Assembly: GCF_033473495.1 (NCBI RefSeq)
Contig: NC_088935.1
Location: 1,860,001-1,924,000 of the forward strand
DNA from: Cercospora beticola
Taxonomy: Eukaryota; Ascomycota; Dothideomycetes; Mycosphaerellales; Mycosphaerellaceae
Reading direction: 5' to 3'
DNA length: 64,000 nt
A program made the translations under genes and the position numbers. Below the pieces are notes generated by a model, which was not told the origin of the DNA, did not search any database, and worked only from the letters and a program-made list of their open reading frames with translations. Shown piece by piece: positions 23,409 through 34,082 of this stretch (within the stretch, counting starts at the first letter, position 1; each line of letters opens with the position of its first letter).

Positions 23409-23823
23409 TCTCTTGATGAACGCATTCTCTTTGCGCTGCAAGGCCACTGGTCTTAATCTTGCCGCCGGTGTTGTACTGTTCACAATATGCGGACGTCTAA
23501 GCTTTACGCTGATGATAAGATGTTGCACGTGACTCTCGGATGATGCTCTGCCGATTCACCTCAATTGCTGTGAGCGCTGGTGCTGGAGATGTTGGCGGTG
23601 ATGTGAGGATTCCACTGTGGTCGTCTTGCGACGATGTTTAGGGTACAGCAATTCTCATCATCAATATGTACAGCTTTCAAATCCCACCATACTCGTGCTA
23701 GACTGCCTCCTTCTGTTACGCTCCACACTCCACCTTTCCCGACTAGCTGAGACTTTGATGCGACTTTGATGCACTTGGACACCTACCAAGGTTCGGGTAC
23801 GGACATGACTCCCTCCCATCGTA
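23409..23823. other. Short intergenic region
   Basis: About 415 bp upstream of the sorting-nexin gene, up to the first residues of the broken gene that follows. It contains stops in all frames and nothing recognisable; it may include lost 5' sequence of the broken gene. Confidence 0.4.
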
Positions 23824-26675
23824 CTCGAGGACGACGACGATGATGTAGAAGAGCCTGCTAGAGATCCCATTGCCGACTGGGTCGAAGAAGACGACGAGCC
23901 TTAGCGGACAGCCAAAGCAGGAGGACTCCGCGTTCCGGAGATTGTCAAGCGCTTCTTTTCACATCAGAACGTAGATGCAGTGTACAAGCGCCGGAAGCTC
24001 CTCGTCACGCGTGACCAGCAAGCCGCTACTGAGCGAGACGAGGCCATCGCACGGCTGGCCCGACTAGCTGAGCGTCTATATCCTCCAGCAGCCTCTCAGT
24101 GATGGCTTGAGAAGTTGAGTCCTCGAGAATCGCACCTAGGCCAGCTGATACGCCTTCATGTCCACACGCAAAAGTACCTGGGCATGGAACCTGTCCTGGC
24201 AAATGCCGAGCTGATCTGCCAGCATATCATGACTATCAAGAAAGATCATGCCGCCGCCGCCCAAGGGCTCTTTGAGGATTATATGACAGAAATGGCAAGC
24301 ATGGACGTCTCGTTATCCGAGCTTGATCAGCTCCGGCGAGTTTCAACACTGCACTTGATCAATGGTCGCCATTCAATCCTCCCAACGTCGTTCAGACTGC
24401 TGCCGACCTTGCCTCAGAGCGAACACTCAGCAACATGCTCAAAGACGACTTCTCGGGCCTTGTCGACACTGCTGCAGAAGGGGAATTTATCAGAATCATT
24501 GCCGAGCTTTACGAGTACGTCAGCTCGGACAACCGACGTGAATGGGAATTCAGTCCGGGGCTCGCAGATACCCCGTTCGCCGGGTACGCAATGCAGCTTG
24601 GCAACAAGTCGGGTATCAAGGTAGTGTATATTCGTCAAGGACTTCTCAGCAGTCGGCTCGGACCATTTGTGCCAGATGGACTGACGGAGGTTGTTCGTCA
24701 AATCTACCACAAAGCAATGAGACATCGCGTCACCAGTCCAGACCTATACGATGGAACGGTGCTGCTGTCTGAAGCGGAGGATCTTGCAGGAGCCTTATAC
24801 CAACACACGCTGGGACCGTCGAGCGGCACAGCGTGCCAGCCATGCCTGGACTCAGAAGCCATTGCGCTCTCAGGGCGCTGCAGAGTTGTCGGTTGCTCAC
24901 GATCGTTCCCGAGCGCGGACAGGTTAGTAGCCGAGCCACGAAGAAAGGAGCTCATGGCTACGCACACAAGTACTGAAGATGACACAAGTACGCCGCGCTC
25001 ATTCATCAGCACGAAAGAGGGTCTTCTGATCCTGCCGCGACTAGCTATTCGAACCATTCCCCTTGGACGATCGAATGTTGCGAGTATGATTACAGACACT
25101 ACGACAAGTTATGAGCTCCACAAGCAGTACACGCTAGCGGGCGGCGCGATCGACAACTCGCTCAATGTCATAACGTGCCTCAGTTGCTGCAAGGAAATAC
25201 TGAGAAGCAACATTCAAGATCACTCGGAGCAATCGCCGAGATGTCGAACATGCGATAATACCACGATCCCCTGTGCCAGCTGCGAATTGCAAGGCCTTAC
25301 GTGTGGAAAGCATGAAGCAACTTGAGCGGAGCCCTTCTGCAGTGGTTTCCTTGCTGGGCTAAGCGACGAGAAATTGGACAGGATGCTGAGAGGCGACAAG
25401 GTCAATGTCAAGAGCATCCCAGAGTTCGCCATCGACGCCGTGCAGTCTGCTTATGTGGGCAAGCAATTGGAGCTTCCTTTCGGACGGCCTACCGAACCTC
25501 GCTCAGCGGCAACTCTTGCCATGCTCTGTGACCAGATAGACTATCAAGCACAGGCTTTCAACCCTGACATTCTTCTGGCGATGGGACACTGGACGGTGTC
25601 TGCGCAGATCGAGCAAAGTTTAACACCACTCCACAACTCTGGCGGCGTTACTCCTGGCGGTATTACCCGCCGTGACTGGGAGTCTGCTATCCACGCAGTC
25701 ATTCCGCGAGAGAACTGGCCCGAGGATGCGGCATTTGGCAGCTTTTCGCGCGTGGACATTTCTACACAAGAGCTGCGATTCATTGTGCGAGGGAAGATGG
25801 TGTCGATCGCTCGCAAGCAGGGCATGTTGTGGTCGGTAATTATCGACTCCACTTACAATAGCAACTGGACGCTTTATTCGAGGCGCGAGGCAAGAGTGTA
25901 CGATGCTCTTATCCATTCCCACTTCACCATGCCGTTTACCAACCCATTTGCGGACGTCGGCACCGAGACCATAGAGTTCCTTCAGAACTCAAGCAAGCAG
26001 GGCCGAATCCAGGCTCTCGGCTGTGCTATGCGCTGTAGCAGGCAGATCTATCCAGACTCCACGGCTCAAATATTCAAGGAAGAAAACCTTCTTACCATTG
26101 ACAGATTCGAATATGAGCAAAACTGGGTCGAACTCTCGCCGGTCAAAGTCACGGCTGAGCGTATGCGCAAGAGGGGTGTCGAATCGATCTCATTCATGCC
26201 GGTGGAACGTCAGACGTCTGGAGATCGCCGCTTTATGGAAAACATGAACAACCTTCGCAGTGCGCATCCGCGCAATGGACCTATCCATCCCAACCTGATC
26301 ATCAAAGGTCCTGATGGTTTGACTGCTACCCAGGATCTCTTCCGTACTTGGGCGCTGTTCTGGGAAACTCAATATATATTTGTTACCATATATGTATTGC
26401 AGAAGAGAGTTTCCCCTGAGCTTATGGCGAATCCATTCTTCCGGTATTTCATAAGATGGAATGGTCGGATGGACGGATACTTCTTTGGCCCTATTGCGAA
26501 TGCTGCATCGGCTGCGGCAAGGGACCCAAATTCCCCACAGTTTGACGCAAAAGTGCGTGACTTCTGGGATTTAAACCACACATTGGCACAGGGCAAGCAG
26601 AATATGGGTGGACGAGCAGATCATGAAGACTTGGTGAAGGCATGGCTAATGAACAGACAGCGGAATGCCGCATAA
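23824..26675 (+). pseudogene. Broken gene for a large protein I do not recognise
   Basis: An open frame of about 950 codons is interrupted by a TAG (23902-23904), a TGA (24100-24102), a one-base frameshift near 24340 and a TGA (25323-25325); between and after these, protein-like sequence runs on to the TAA ending at 26675. The three stops could come from CAG or CGA by a C-to-T change, consistent with mild RIP or decay. Seen: an acidic start (DDDDDVEEP), helical regions, a stretch resembling a C2H2 finger without its histidines (CRVVGCSRSF), a cluster of paired cysteines resembling a zinc ribbon (CLSC, CRTC, CASC, near 25170-25300), and a C-terminal 430-residue half with IIDSTYNSNWTLYSRREARV. 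DSTYNSN faintly recalls the DxTY of MULE transposases, but no second or third catalytic residue can be assigned. A 42-nt intron (25274-25315 approx.) could remove the last stop but its donor is poor. A normal gene with unusual introns cannot be fully excluded. Confidence 0.55.
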
Positions 26676-26749
26676 GGTACGGCATGAATGGGCAATTAGG
26701 GAAGGATAGGTGTACAACAGTGAATGAATGTGGAATACGTCTAGAAGGT

Positions 26750-27550
26750 TTAAGCAAATTCGATGCCATTTTGCAAGAGCAAGAGCAAGACCAACTGCAG
26801 TTCTCTTGCACTGTATACACTGCAATGCTTCTTTACTCGGGTATTGCCCAAAGTGCGTGCCAATAAAACTCCAGTAAAACTCGACAGCTGATGTCTCACG
26901 TTCTCCATTCCCCCAAGATACTGAAGGATTACGAAACGTGCAGCTTGGTCAGCGTAAGCGCCATCGAAGAAAGCCTTGGTAGCAAGATTGACCGCAAAAT
27001 CGTTATTGGTGCCACGTCTTGCGAGGGTGAGGCCGACGCTGGCTGCCATGACGAGACATGCCGCGTCGTTGCGTTCGTGTCGGCGCGAGGTGAAGTTGAC
27101 ACCACCGAAGTCAAAAACGATGACCTCTCCAACCCAGTCATCCTCCTCTGCGCAGTGAGGACCGACTTGATTTCGCAAAGAGTTGTCGGCGCGCTCGCAC
27201 AGCACATCGGATCTTGCGAAGACTGCAATAAGTTGACGAACAGACCAGACCGTCATGGATTGCGGTCTCTCCACGACGAAAATTCCATTGAAATTGTCAC
27301 CACTCAGGCCATCATGCTCCAGCATACGGGCAAGTGGGAATGGCATAGGCTGCGGCGTATCCATTGTGAATACACGGGAAGACGCGATACGAAAACTCGG
27401 TGTTGGATGACGAATACCGCCATCATCCTCGAAGTGTGGTGCATCCAAACCAGCATCGTCTCGGTCACGCTTAAGACTCTTCTCGAGAGCAGATCGTGCT
27501 GCTTTATCCGCGACAGGACTCGCAAGCGGAGCTTCAGGAATCGACAACAT
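26750..27550 (-). CDS. Orphan open frame converging on the broken gene
   Basis: A 266-residue frame from ATG 27550 (MLSIPEAPL) to a stop at 26750. The frame stays open upstream to about 27735 without another ATG, and a separate ATG-initiated frame (27906) overlaps it in another phase, so a longer spliced version with an upstream first exon is possible; I could not fix the splice. The protein has a charged N-terminus and an ordered central part (EVIVFDFGGVNFTSRRHERN) and ends in a Leu-rich tail. No signal peptide, membrane segment or family recognised. Its stop lies only 75 bp from the end of the broken gene. A plus-strand frame over the same bases looks like a shadow. Confidence 0.4.
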   Translation of the reverse strand: MLSIPEAPLASPVADKAARSALEKSLKRDRDDAGLDAPHFEDDGGIRHPTPSFRIASSRVFTMDTPQPMPFPLARMLEHDGLSGDNFNGIFVVERPQSMTVWSVRQLIAVFARSDVLCERADNSLRNQVGPHCAEEDDWVGEVIVFDFGGVNFTSRRHERNDAACLVMAASVGLTLARRGTNNDFAVNLATKAFFDGAYADQAARFVILQYLGGMENVRHQLSSFTGVLLARTLGNTRVKKHCSVYSARELQLVLLLLLQNGIEFA

Positions 27551-27906
27551 TGGTCGGCGGTGAAGTCGTAGAATGAAAGAGCTCCCACCCGGCTCGCTGG
27601 TCGCGCGGTACTGGACCTGGGCCACGGTCGCGTCATCTCTGTTCCAGCCGAGCAAGTTATCGTCCGAGCGCTGAGATCCAGAAGAGAGAAATGGAAGAGA
27701 GACTCCTGTCGAGTGGCCTTTCGCCTTTTCTTTTTAAGCGCACCAGTCTTGCAAGCCCGTGACTGCAGAGCTGAGCCTCCAGCGTGATCACCAATATGGT
27801 GTCCCCCTTGCGTAGCGTTATGCGTCTTCGTGTTTGATAGTTGACTGAAGCTGATTTTGTCTGTTGCAGTATCATCGCGGGGTGTTCTTGGTTGGACTGG
27901 AGACAT

Positions 27907-28253
27907 CTTTGAGCCCGAGGAATACGGGCGTGATAGGCGAAGACTATATCAGGTCAATTGATTGAAGGTAGTTGACGCAGCGGTTGATGGTGCGAGACTC
28001 AATATCACATATGCGAGATGTTAGTAGTTGAAGTTACGAAATGTTGTTGTGGTGTGCTGCACTTGCAAACATTATTGCAGTAACTATATTACATCCCGTC
28101 GAACGTATTCACGAATCGCTTGACTCGACCTCCACTGCGATGACGACCTTATGGGCTGAATCTGCAGCTGCATGGCTCTGCTTACTTGCAATCACTCCCT
28201 CTTGAGATCTCTGTGGTTGCTTAGGAATTGGATGCTGTGATACTCTCATGTCC
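27907..28253. other. Intergenic spacer
   Basis: About 350 bp between two minus-strand genes, AT-richer than its surroundings near 27950-28090. No gene or repeat recognised. Confidence 0.5.
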
Positions 28254-30172
28254 TTATGAGCTCGTTCGCGGGAATGCGCCATTCTTGACAATCAGGCCAA
28301 GATTTGCTTTCATGTTCTTGTACTGAGAAGGTACCAGCCAGTCTATTGATTCTTCATGGTCGATCCACTCTCCATCAATTCCGTTTGGCCGAGTTCTCAG
28401 CTTTACCATGACTTTCTTCCTAGGTGTAGCGTCGTGTCCGGAGGTATCGAAAATCGCCGAGTGCACCCTCCGCCACTCGGGAATATCAGAACAGAGCGCA
28501 GCGCCAGGTGGCTTGTCACACAGGGCTTCCTCAAATCGCACGACCATCTCGGCTGTGCGTGTCGTGGTATCAACGTGCCAGATGCCGTCTCGTACAGGTA
28601 GCTTCCGGAGTTGCGCAAGTGCCTGATGTCGAACCTTTCCATCTCGACAATGTGTTGCGCAGAAAAACAGCGGCTGGATCAGACCTTCGTCCAGACTAAC
28701 GGAGAACAGTCTACGATCTGCATTGTCGGATCCCATGATGTACATGCAGATGGCGAGAATATTCTCAAATTCGCCAATGTATTGGTCAAAGCAGGATGCT
28801 TCCGCATATAAGCTTGATGCAGCTAGGATTCTGTTCATTTTTGTGCGCGTCCGGAGCATCCCCAGACCATGCTGCTCTCTTGTGCTTAGCTTGGCAGTGG
28901 GCTTATGCATGAACTCCCAGAGCAGGCCGTCTAGCTTTAAGAAGGTCTGCTCGAGTTCTTGTGCCTGGGCTAATGCATCGATGGTGTGACCGCCTGGTGA
29001 TTGAAGTCTATGATGGTCGCCAACTGTGCGCATGAAGTGATATAAGCGACTCGTCCAGGTGTTGACCAGGTCGCGGGCATGAGTCAAATCGTGAAAGGAT
29101 GTTGGTAGTATCGAGTCGGTAGCGGCTGTGAAGAACGGCATGCCAGGCACGCGTGAGGCCAGATACAAAGTCCCCTGTAGGTCCATTCTCATGATCGCCC
29201 GGACCAGACTGGGGTTGACTTTGCGTGCATCGAATGTAGTGTTCGATTGAAGCAGTTGAATAGCATTTTCAATGTGCATCAGAGCAGGGACAAACGATTC
29301 TCGCAACGCTTCAAAGTGAATGCACAGCAAAGAGCACAATAGGATGACATCCAGAGGTGCTTTACCACTTTTCAGCAACTCCTGCATCTCATTCAAGGCC
29401 TTGGAGTATTGTAGGATGGGGAACCCGGTCTTCACAAGGGACACATCAATGCCCTCTGCGCCAGCGGATCGGCGCAGAGACCTCTCCTCGTGCAAAGCAC
29501 CAAGAGCGTTGATGGCATGTCGGACTGCAGGCTCTTGGTGACTCAGCTGTAGTACCAGTCGTTCCCATACGGTATCGGAAAAATAGCCTGACACACAGGG
29601 TGCCGTACGGGCACGGAAGTAGTCGAAAGTCCTTCGCTCCAGGGCATCACTTGAGACGTCGTTGATCAGAGCAACCGTTAATGGTTCAGGCGATTTTGGT
29701 CTGGTAGGCGACTCGCCCATTTGGGCGTAGCCATCGCACTTCCGGCCCGTCGTAGTGCATCGTTTGCAGTGTGGCTTCTCCTCATCGCACTTCACTCTCC
29801 GTATCTAAGGCGCAGAAGATGGACATATTAGCTAGACCCCATGTGGTGCTTGCAGAAAACCAACGTGTGAGATGCGAGCGCACATGCCACCACCGTTTTG
29901 CCGCATTGGGAGTGCTGTGCGCTCGCACCTGTGATTGCAGCGGGGAAGAAGCAGTGTGGAGGTTTAGGTCAGTACAATGGACGTACTTTGCATGTGATAC
30001 AGCCAGTTCGCGTCTTTGGTGCATATCTCCTCTGGTGTCCAGGCCGTTTCTCTGCCCTGGCCAGCTGCTTCTCTCGTGAGACCACTTTTTGGTCGTTGGA
30101 GGAACTGCTCTGAGAACTGCTGACGGAGCCGGACCGGGGCCGTTCAACCACAATGGTGGACTCGCTGAGCAT
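28254..30172 (-). CDS. Zn(II)2Cys6 fungal transcription factor
   Basis: Nuclear DNA-binding regulator of unknown target. Exons 29987-30172 and 28254-29804, joined over a 182-nt intron, give 578 residues. The splice falls inside the zinc cluster: TGCITCK joined to IRRVKCDEEKPHCKRC rebuilds a perfect C-x2-C-x6-C-x6-C-x2-C-x6-C motif at residues 58-85, which proves the junction. N-terminal to it is a Ser-rich stretch and a basic region; C-terminal is a helical domain of the fungal-specific transcription-factor type 2 (Fungal_trans_2-like) running from about residue 120 to 540. The preceding DNA gives no biosynthetic cluster context, so no pathway can be assigned. Confidence 0.92.
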
Positions 30173-31004
30173 AATAACGAAGACCCATTGCAATATGATC
30201 CTCGTCGGCGGGTGTATGGAGCAGCTGTCACGGCGACAACCTCGTCGTGTGCTGGTCTGCGTGCGGAATGGCGTTTCTACGGGTGCGAATCGACCAAGGA
30301 GAGGACATGTTTTTGAGACTGATCAGTGCCTCTACGTTGCCCGAATCCATGAGCGGAGCAGGGCGAGTCCAGTCCGGTGTTCCCAGCGTCAGCACGCCTC
30401 GACGGTCGTGCAGCGAGGATGATTGACTTTGGCCTCGACTGTGAAGAGTCTAGCGGGTCGTCATCTATACGAGTTGGCCAATGACAGCCGCTCCTCGTCC
30501 TGCATGTCCACGGCCCGGCACCTACCAACCACCTCAGGCCTGCGACCCTCGGCAGCATATGAAAAATTGGTTCTCCGCAGCAGTGATAATGGCTCTTCGA
30601 CCTCGCGCTGTCCGGACGAACATTTCGCGACCTGAGAATTGATCGACGAGAGACTACCACGTACAGCTCTGTCCGAGCATTGCCAACCCGGAACTTCGTC
30701 TCAGGACTGGCCTGACAAGAGAAATCACAGGAACAAACACCATGCAGTGATTCGTGTGGAACCGATGTTCACACCACGGGCACCGCCTCATTTTGCGGAG
30801 TGCATTGCGGCTAACCCCATTACTGTACATTATCCTACAAGCTGAGCAGCCACCATGCTCGGAATCTGGCCGCACACCTCCACTGGCCAAGCTGCACCTG
30901 ACCGGCTCAGGCGCAAAAAAGTATGACCTTAGCATGGGCATGCTCAGAGCCATGCGAAGCGACTGTTGATGAAGCGTTGCGCCTCGAGCAACAAGTGCAA
31001 TTCC
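30173..31004. other. Intergenic region, promoter side of the Zn2Cys6 gene
   Basis: About 830 bp between the regulator's start and the Tim54 stop codon. A 127-codon minus-strand frame (30277-30660) has no recognisable content. Nothing else seen. Confidence 0.5.
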
Positions 31005-32432
31005 TCAGGACTCCTGATTCGATGCGGCTTCTTTGCCCGCCGCTATCCTTCGTGAGCGCTCCTCATCTGCAGAAGTGAGCTCGAATGCACGCATGCGATT
31101 TGCTATGCGCTCGTCAAGAGTTATTGGCTCTATCCATAAGCTCTCTTCATGTTCTGCACGGGGCTTATGGACAAGCTTGTACCAGTCTTTCTCCTCCTGC
31201 TGCAAGACTGTGGCTTGCTCCGATGTTTCCTTTGCTACGTCAGACGCGCTGCCATCGTCCTGCGCGATCACAGAGGTGTATGGGCGATACGAGGCCAGAA
31301 CTGCAGCCGCAACCTGTCGCCCGATGTCGTCCTGCAGTCGTCTCCTGTTCAGGAATCGGTAAATCCTCACTGGCGTATTCTTGATTCCGAGGAGATGGGG
31401 CAAGCGAACGCCAACACTCGGGCCCAAGATCTCGGGTGTAGAAGGTGATAGCACAGCCGTGCTGTAGTCTTCAGGGAGGATAGGTGATGGTGGGAACCGT
31501 CGTTTCGGTTTCTGCTCGCCGTCGTTATCCTTTGACTGGGCGCTCTCTTCTCCCTTTTTGTCCTCATTTGCCCCGTCGCCAATATTTTCGGCGTCCGTAG
31601 AATTACCTGGCCCCGCGCTTTCGACTACAGTATCTAGGGATGTCAGCGGTGACTCCTCACCACCACCACCTCCGTGGGCGCTTGTGGTATTCGCAGTAGT
31701 GTCATTGCCAGAAGCAGATGCAGGGGCATGGCCGGCGGATTCTGTACCAGCGACTGAATCGGAATCCGCCTCCTTCGGCAGACTTGCAGGTCCCAGGTAG
31801 CCCTCGTGTAGACCGCGTATGTATTCTTTCCAGGTGTGTCGACCGATCACGATGTCTCCGGCAACACCTGGATATTCCACATCTCCATTTTGCCGGCGCA
31901 AATTCTCAACCATGAGTGTGCCATCCTCATCGTCAGTCACCACTTCGCCCTCGCCATTCTTCCTGCGTTGTTTCCTGATCTTCTCCGCCGTCTTGTGTCG
32001 CACATCGCCCTCTTTCCTCCCTTCCACAACATCCCAGTCCATGGCCGCTGCCACCAGTACCGGTTTGACGTACAGATGGAAGTGCTCGCGCGCTGTCCGC
32101 AGCCCATCGCCAGGAGGTGCTTGCAGGTAGATGGTAACTCGACGTGGAATCGTCTTCGTGTCGAGTCGCTCGTCAGCGATGTGGGAGACGAGGTTGACCC
32201 ATTTCTCTCTTGTGCGCTTCGTTTGATACTTGTCGTAGATCACTGCGCCGGCAAAGGAACCGGTGATAGTCCAGAAGATGGTCCAGTTCCGTGATGGCAG
32301 TCGCAGTCGAGGCAAGCCCATCATGCGAAAGGCAGGGTTCTGCGCAGTTGCCTTAGCGGTTTTCGCAGCGCCATCTGCTGCTGGTGCCGCCGTAGCGCCC
32401 CCATTGTTTGGCGAGTTTGCTTGCTCCACCAT
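31005..32432 (-). CDS. TIM54: Mitochondrial inner-membrane translocase subunit Tim54
   Basis: Subunit of the TIM22 complex, which inserts carrier proteins into the mitochondrial inner membrane. One exon, 475 residues from the ATG at 32432 (an upstream in-frame start at 32462 is weaker). Seen: the conserved N-terminal block NPAFRMMGLPRLRLPSRNW, one membrane segment directly after it (WTIFWTITGSFAGAVIYDKY), then the intermembrane-space domain with RRVTIYLQAPPGDGLRTARE, HLYVKPVLVAAAMDWDVVEG and RKEGDVRHKTAEKIRK. A Gly/Ser/Asp-rich low-complexity insert (about residues 235-330) precedes the conserved C-terminal part. Length matches filamentous ascomycete Tim54. Confidence 0.95.
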   Translation of the reverse strand: MVEQANSPNNGGATAAPAADGAAKTAKATAQNPAFRMMGLPRLRLPSRNWTIFWTITGSFAGAVIYDKYQTKRTREKWVNLVSHIADERLDTKTIPRRVTIYLQAPPGDGLRTAREHFHLYVKPVLVAAAMDWDVVEGRKEGDVRHKTAEKIRKQRRKNGEGEVVTDDEDGTLMVENLRRQNGDVEYPGVAGDIVIGRHTWKEYIRGLHEGYLGPASLPKEADSDSVAGTESAGHAPASASGNDTTANTTSAHGGGGGEESPLTSLDTVVESAGPGNSTDAENIGDGANEDKKGEESAQSKDNDGEQKPKRRFPPSPILPEDYSTAVLSPSTPEILGPSVGVRLPHLLGIKNTPVRIYRFLNRRRLQDDIGRQVAAAVLASYRPYTSVIAQDDGSASDVAKETSEQATVLQQEEKDWYKLVHKPRAEHEESLWIEPITLDERIANRMRAFELTSADEERSRRIAAGKEAASNQES

Positions 32433-33133
32433 GGTGGGAAGCGCGTGATAGAGCAATGTCACTGTGAAGACGTGTAGAGGACCACGAAACTTTTGGCTCG
32501 AGGGTTCACTCGCCGCGGAGGTGATCCCGCTTCGGAGGTTATGTCCTGCTTTGCGTAGGGCGAATCAACATTTACACAATGAACTCATCAATTTCTCTTT
32601 CCGAGTCATGATCATGGCTAGAAGACCCTACTTGCGAGCTACTCGTTTTCTTGCACAACTAATGCAATGCGTGAGCCCGTCTTTGAACGTGTGCTACAGT
32701 ATCTCAGCATAGGCAGTAGGCTTTCAAAGCCAGCTCGCGGCAATGCTGAAGACAATTCTGCTGCTGCTGATGCGAACGCTATGGACGAAGCATTGCACCC
32801 TAGCCTTTGGTTTCGCGCGATGAGCTAAGATATCTGGATGTTGTTCCTCAATCATCAATGTACTGTGCGGCCATGAGTTGTGCTGTCTTCTCTAGATGTA
32901 CTCGCTTGGTAACGAGACTGTTCCGCTATTGAGCACCCAAATGCGCTCTGAAGCGGCGCGCGTGACCGACCAACCATTGTGGTCTAAACATCGAACCTCA
33001 TCTCTCTCAATTCTGGTAATCCTGGCGCATAACTCAGGTCGTTCGTTGAGTCAAGACGGTTGTTCTCAGATCACTGCCAGAACTTTTACTGCAACCTTCC
33101 ATTCCGATGTACCAGAGTCCTGTGCTAGCAGTG
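32433..33133. other. Intergenic region
   Basis: About 700 bp upstream of Tim54. Small overlapping open frames only; no recognisable gene or repeat. Confidence 0.5.
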
Positions 33134-33625
33134 TCAGGCGAAGGTCACTCGATACGTATGAAGCCCACGCCACGAGAGGGGCGCAATGTACTTGAGGTTA
33201 GTACCGACCATCTCGATCCTGCACTTGATTTTGCCTCGTTGGAAGGTACTTTCCCACCATTGATGCCCGCAGTTACTGTGTATCAGAATGGTGCCTATCC
33301 TCTTCAAGTTGACGTCTCCGATTGCGATCATAAAGTGCCTTGGACATGGTACCAGATATGAATGGATCATTTCCCAGTCATTGAGACCATAGAAAACCGG
33401 AAGCGCCTCGCTACGCAGTAAACGACATGTGCGAGTAATGTTAGGCTGCCTCACGATCCTAGCCATGTCCGCAGAGTGGCTCTCACGGCCAAGGACGATG
33501 CCTTTAGGCCTGATGACGGCCTACACATAGACATCCCTCAGTCAGCAGCAATTCCAAGCCTCCAGTTGCGAGAGCCTTACAAATTCACAAATCCGAGACC
33601 ATAGTTCTGGGGGCAGGTCGAGCAT
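33134..33625 (-). CDS. Small F-box-like protein, possibly truncated
   Basis: Exons 33581-33625 and 33134-33520, joined in phase over a 60-nt intron (GTAAGG, CTGAC, TAG), give 143 residues. The start MLDLPPELWSRICEF is a typical beginning of fungal F-box proteins, followed after about 35 residues by PNITRTCRLLRSEALPVFYG, a block found in many ascomycete F-box or BTB-type small proteins. The usual proteins are about 250-400 residues, so this one is short; it may be truncated or have a missed exon. Substrate-adaptor function for an SCF ubiquitin ligase is inferred from the F-box-like start only. Confidence 0.55.
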
Positions 33626-34082
33626 TCGGAAGGGAGACCGGAGCAATATTTCGTAACTTGTTGTTAGGCAGTCCTCGAAATCGTAGGGCAGCAAGCTGAG
33701 ATTGCCGTCCATGATCGCTCCTGGCAACGTGTGAAGAACGGGCAAGTTGTGCTGCTTGAAAGGAAGCTAACATCATCTACCGAATTGAAGTCGCAAAGGC
33801 TTCTGAGTCTGGTGTCGGTGCTCGCTGAGACTGATCCAGAGCTTCAGTCCATGGCGCATGGGAGAGTGACGGATTGAAGTTGACCGTGTCCGTGTCCTTT
33901 GTGATCACCGCCAGGTTACGGATGATGTACAGTAGCAGTGGAAGTAGCGGACCCTGAGCTCTTATGTCACCACCCACGTGACGACGCGACGCGTTCAGGC
34001 GCATCCCATCCCGCTTGCATCAATCCGTGCCAACAGTAGTGTGCATCTCACAACGCCCTATTACGACCATGGCAGGTTGGCC
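33626..34082. other. Divergent intergenic region
   Basis: 457 bp between the F-box-like gene and Pso2. The Pso2 frame extends upstream to 33978 without an ATG. No other feature seen. Confidence 0.45.

Noticed and set aside
26891..27571. 226-codon plus-strand frame opposite the orphan ORF
   Set aside because: It is antisense to a longer frame and has no recognisable content; neither strand is proven, but the minus-strand frame reads more protein-like.
30277..30660. 127-codon minus-strand frame upstream of the Zn2Cys6 gene
   Set aside because: Rich in Arg and Ser with no domain; most likely chance in G+C-rich DNA.
28254..33625. A secondary-metabolite cluster around the Zn2Cys6 regulator
   Set aside because: The neighbours are Tim54, an F-box-like gene and Pso2; no polyketide synthase, peptide synthetase, terpene synthase, P450 or transporter is present.
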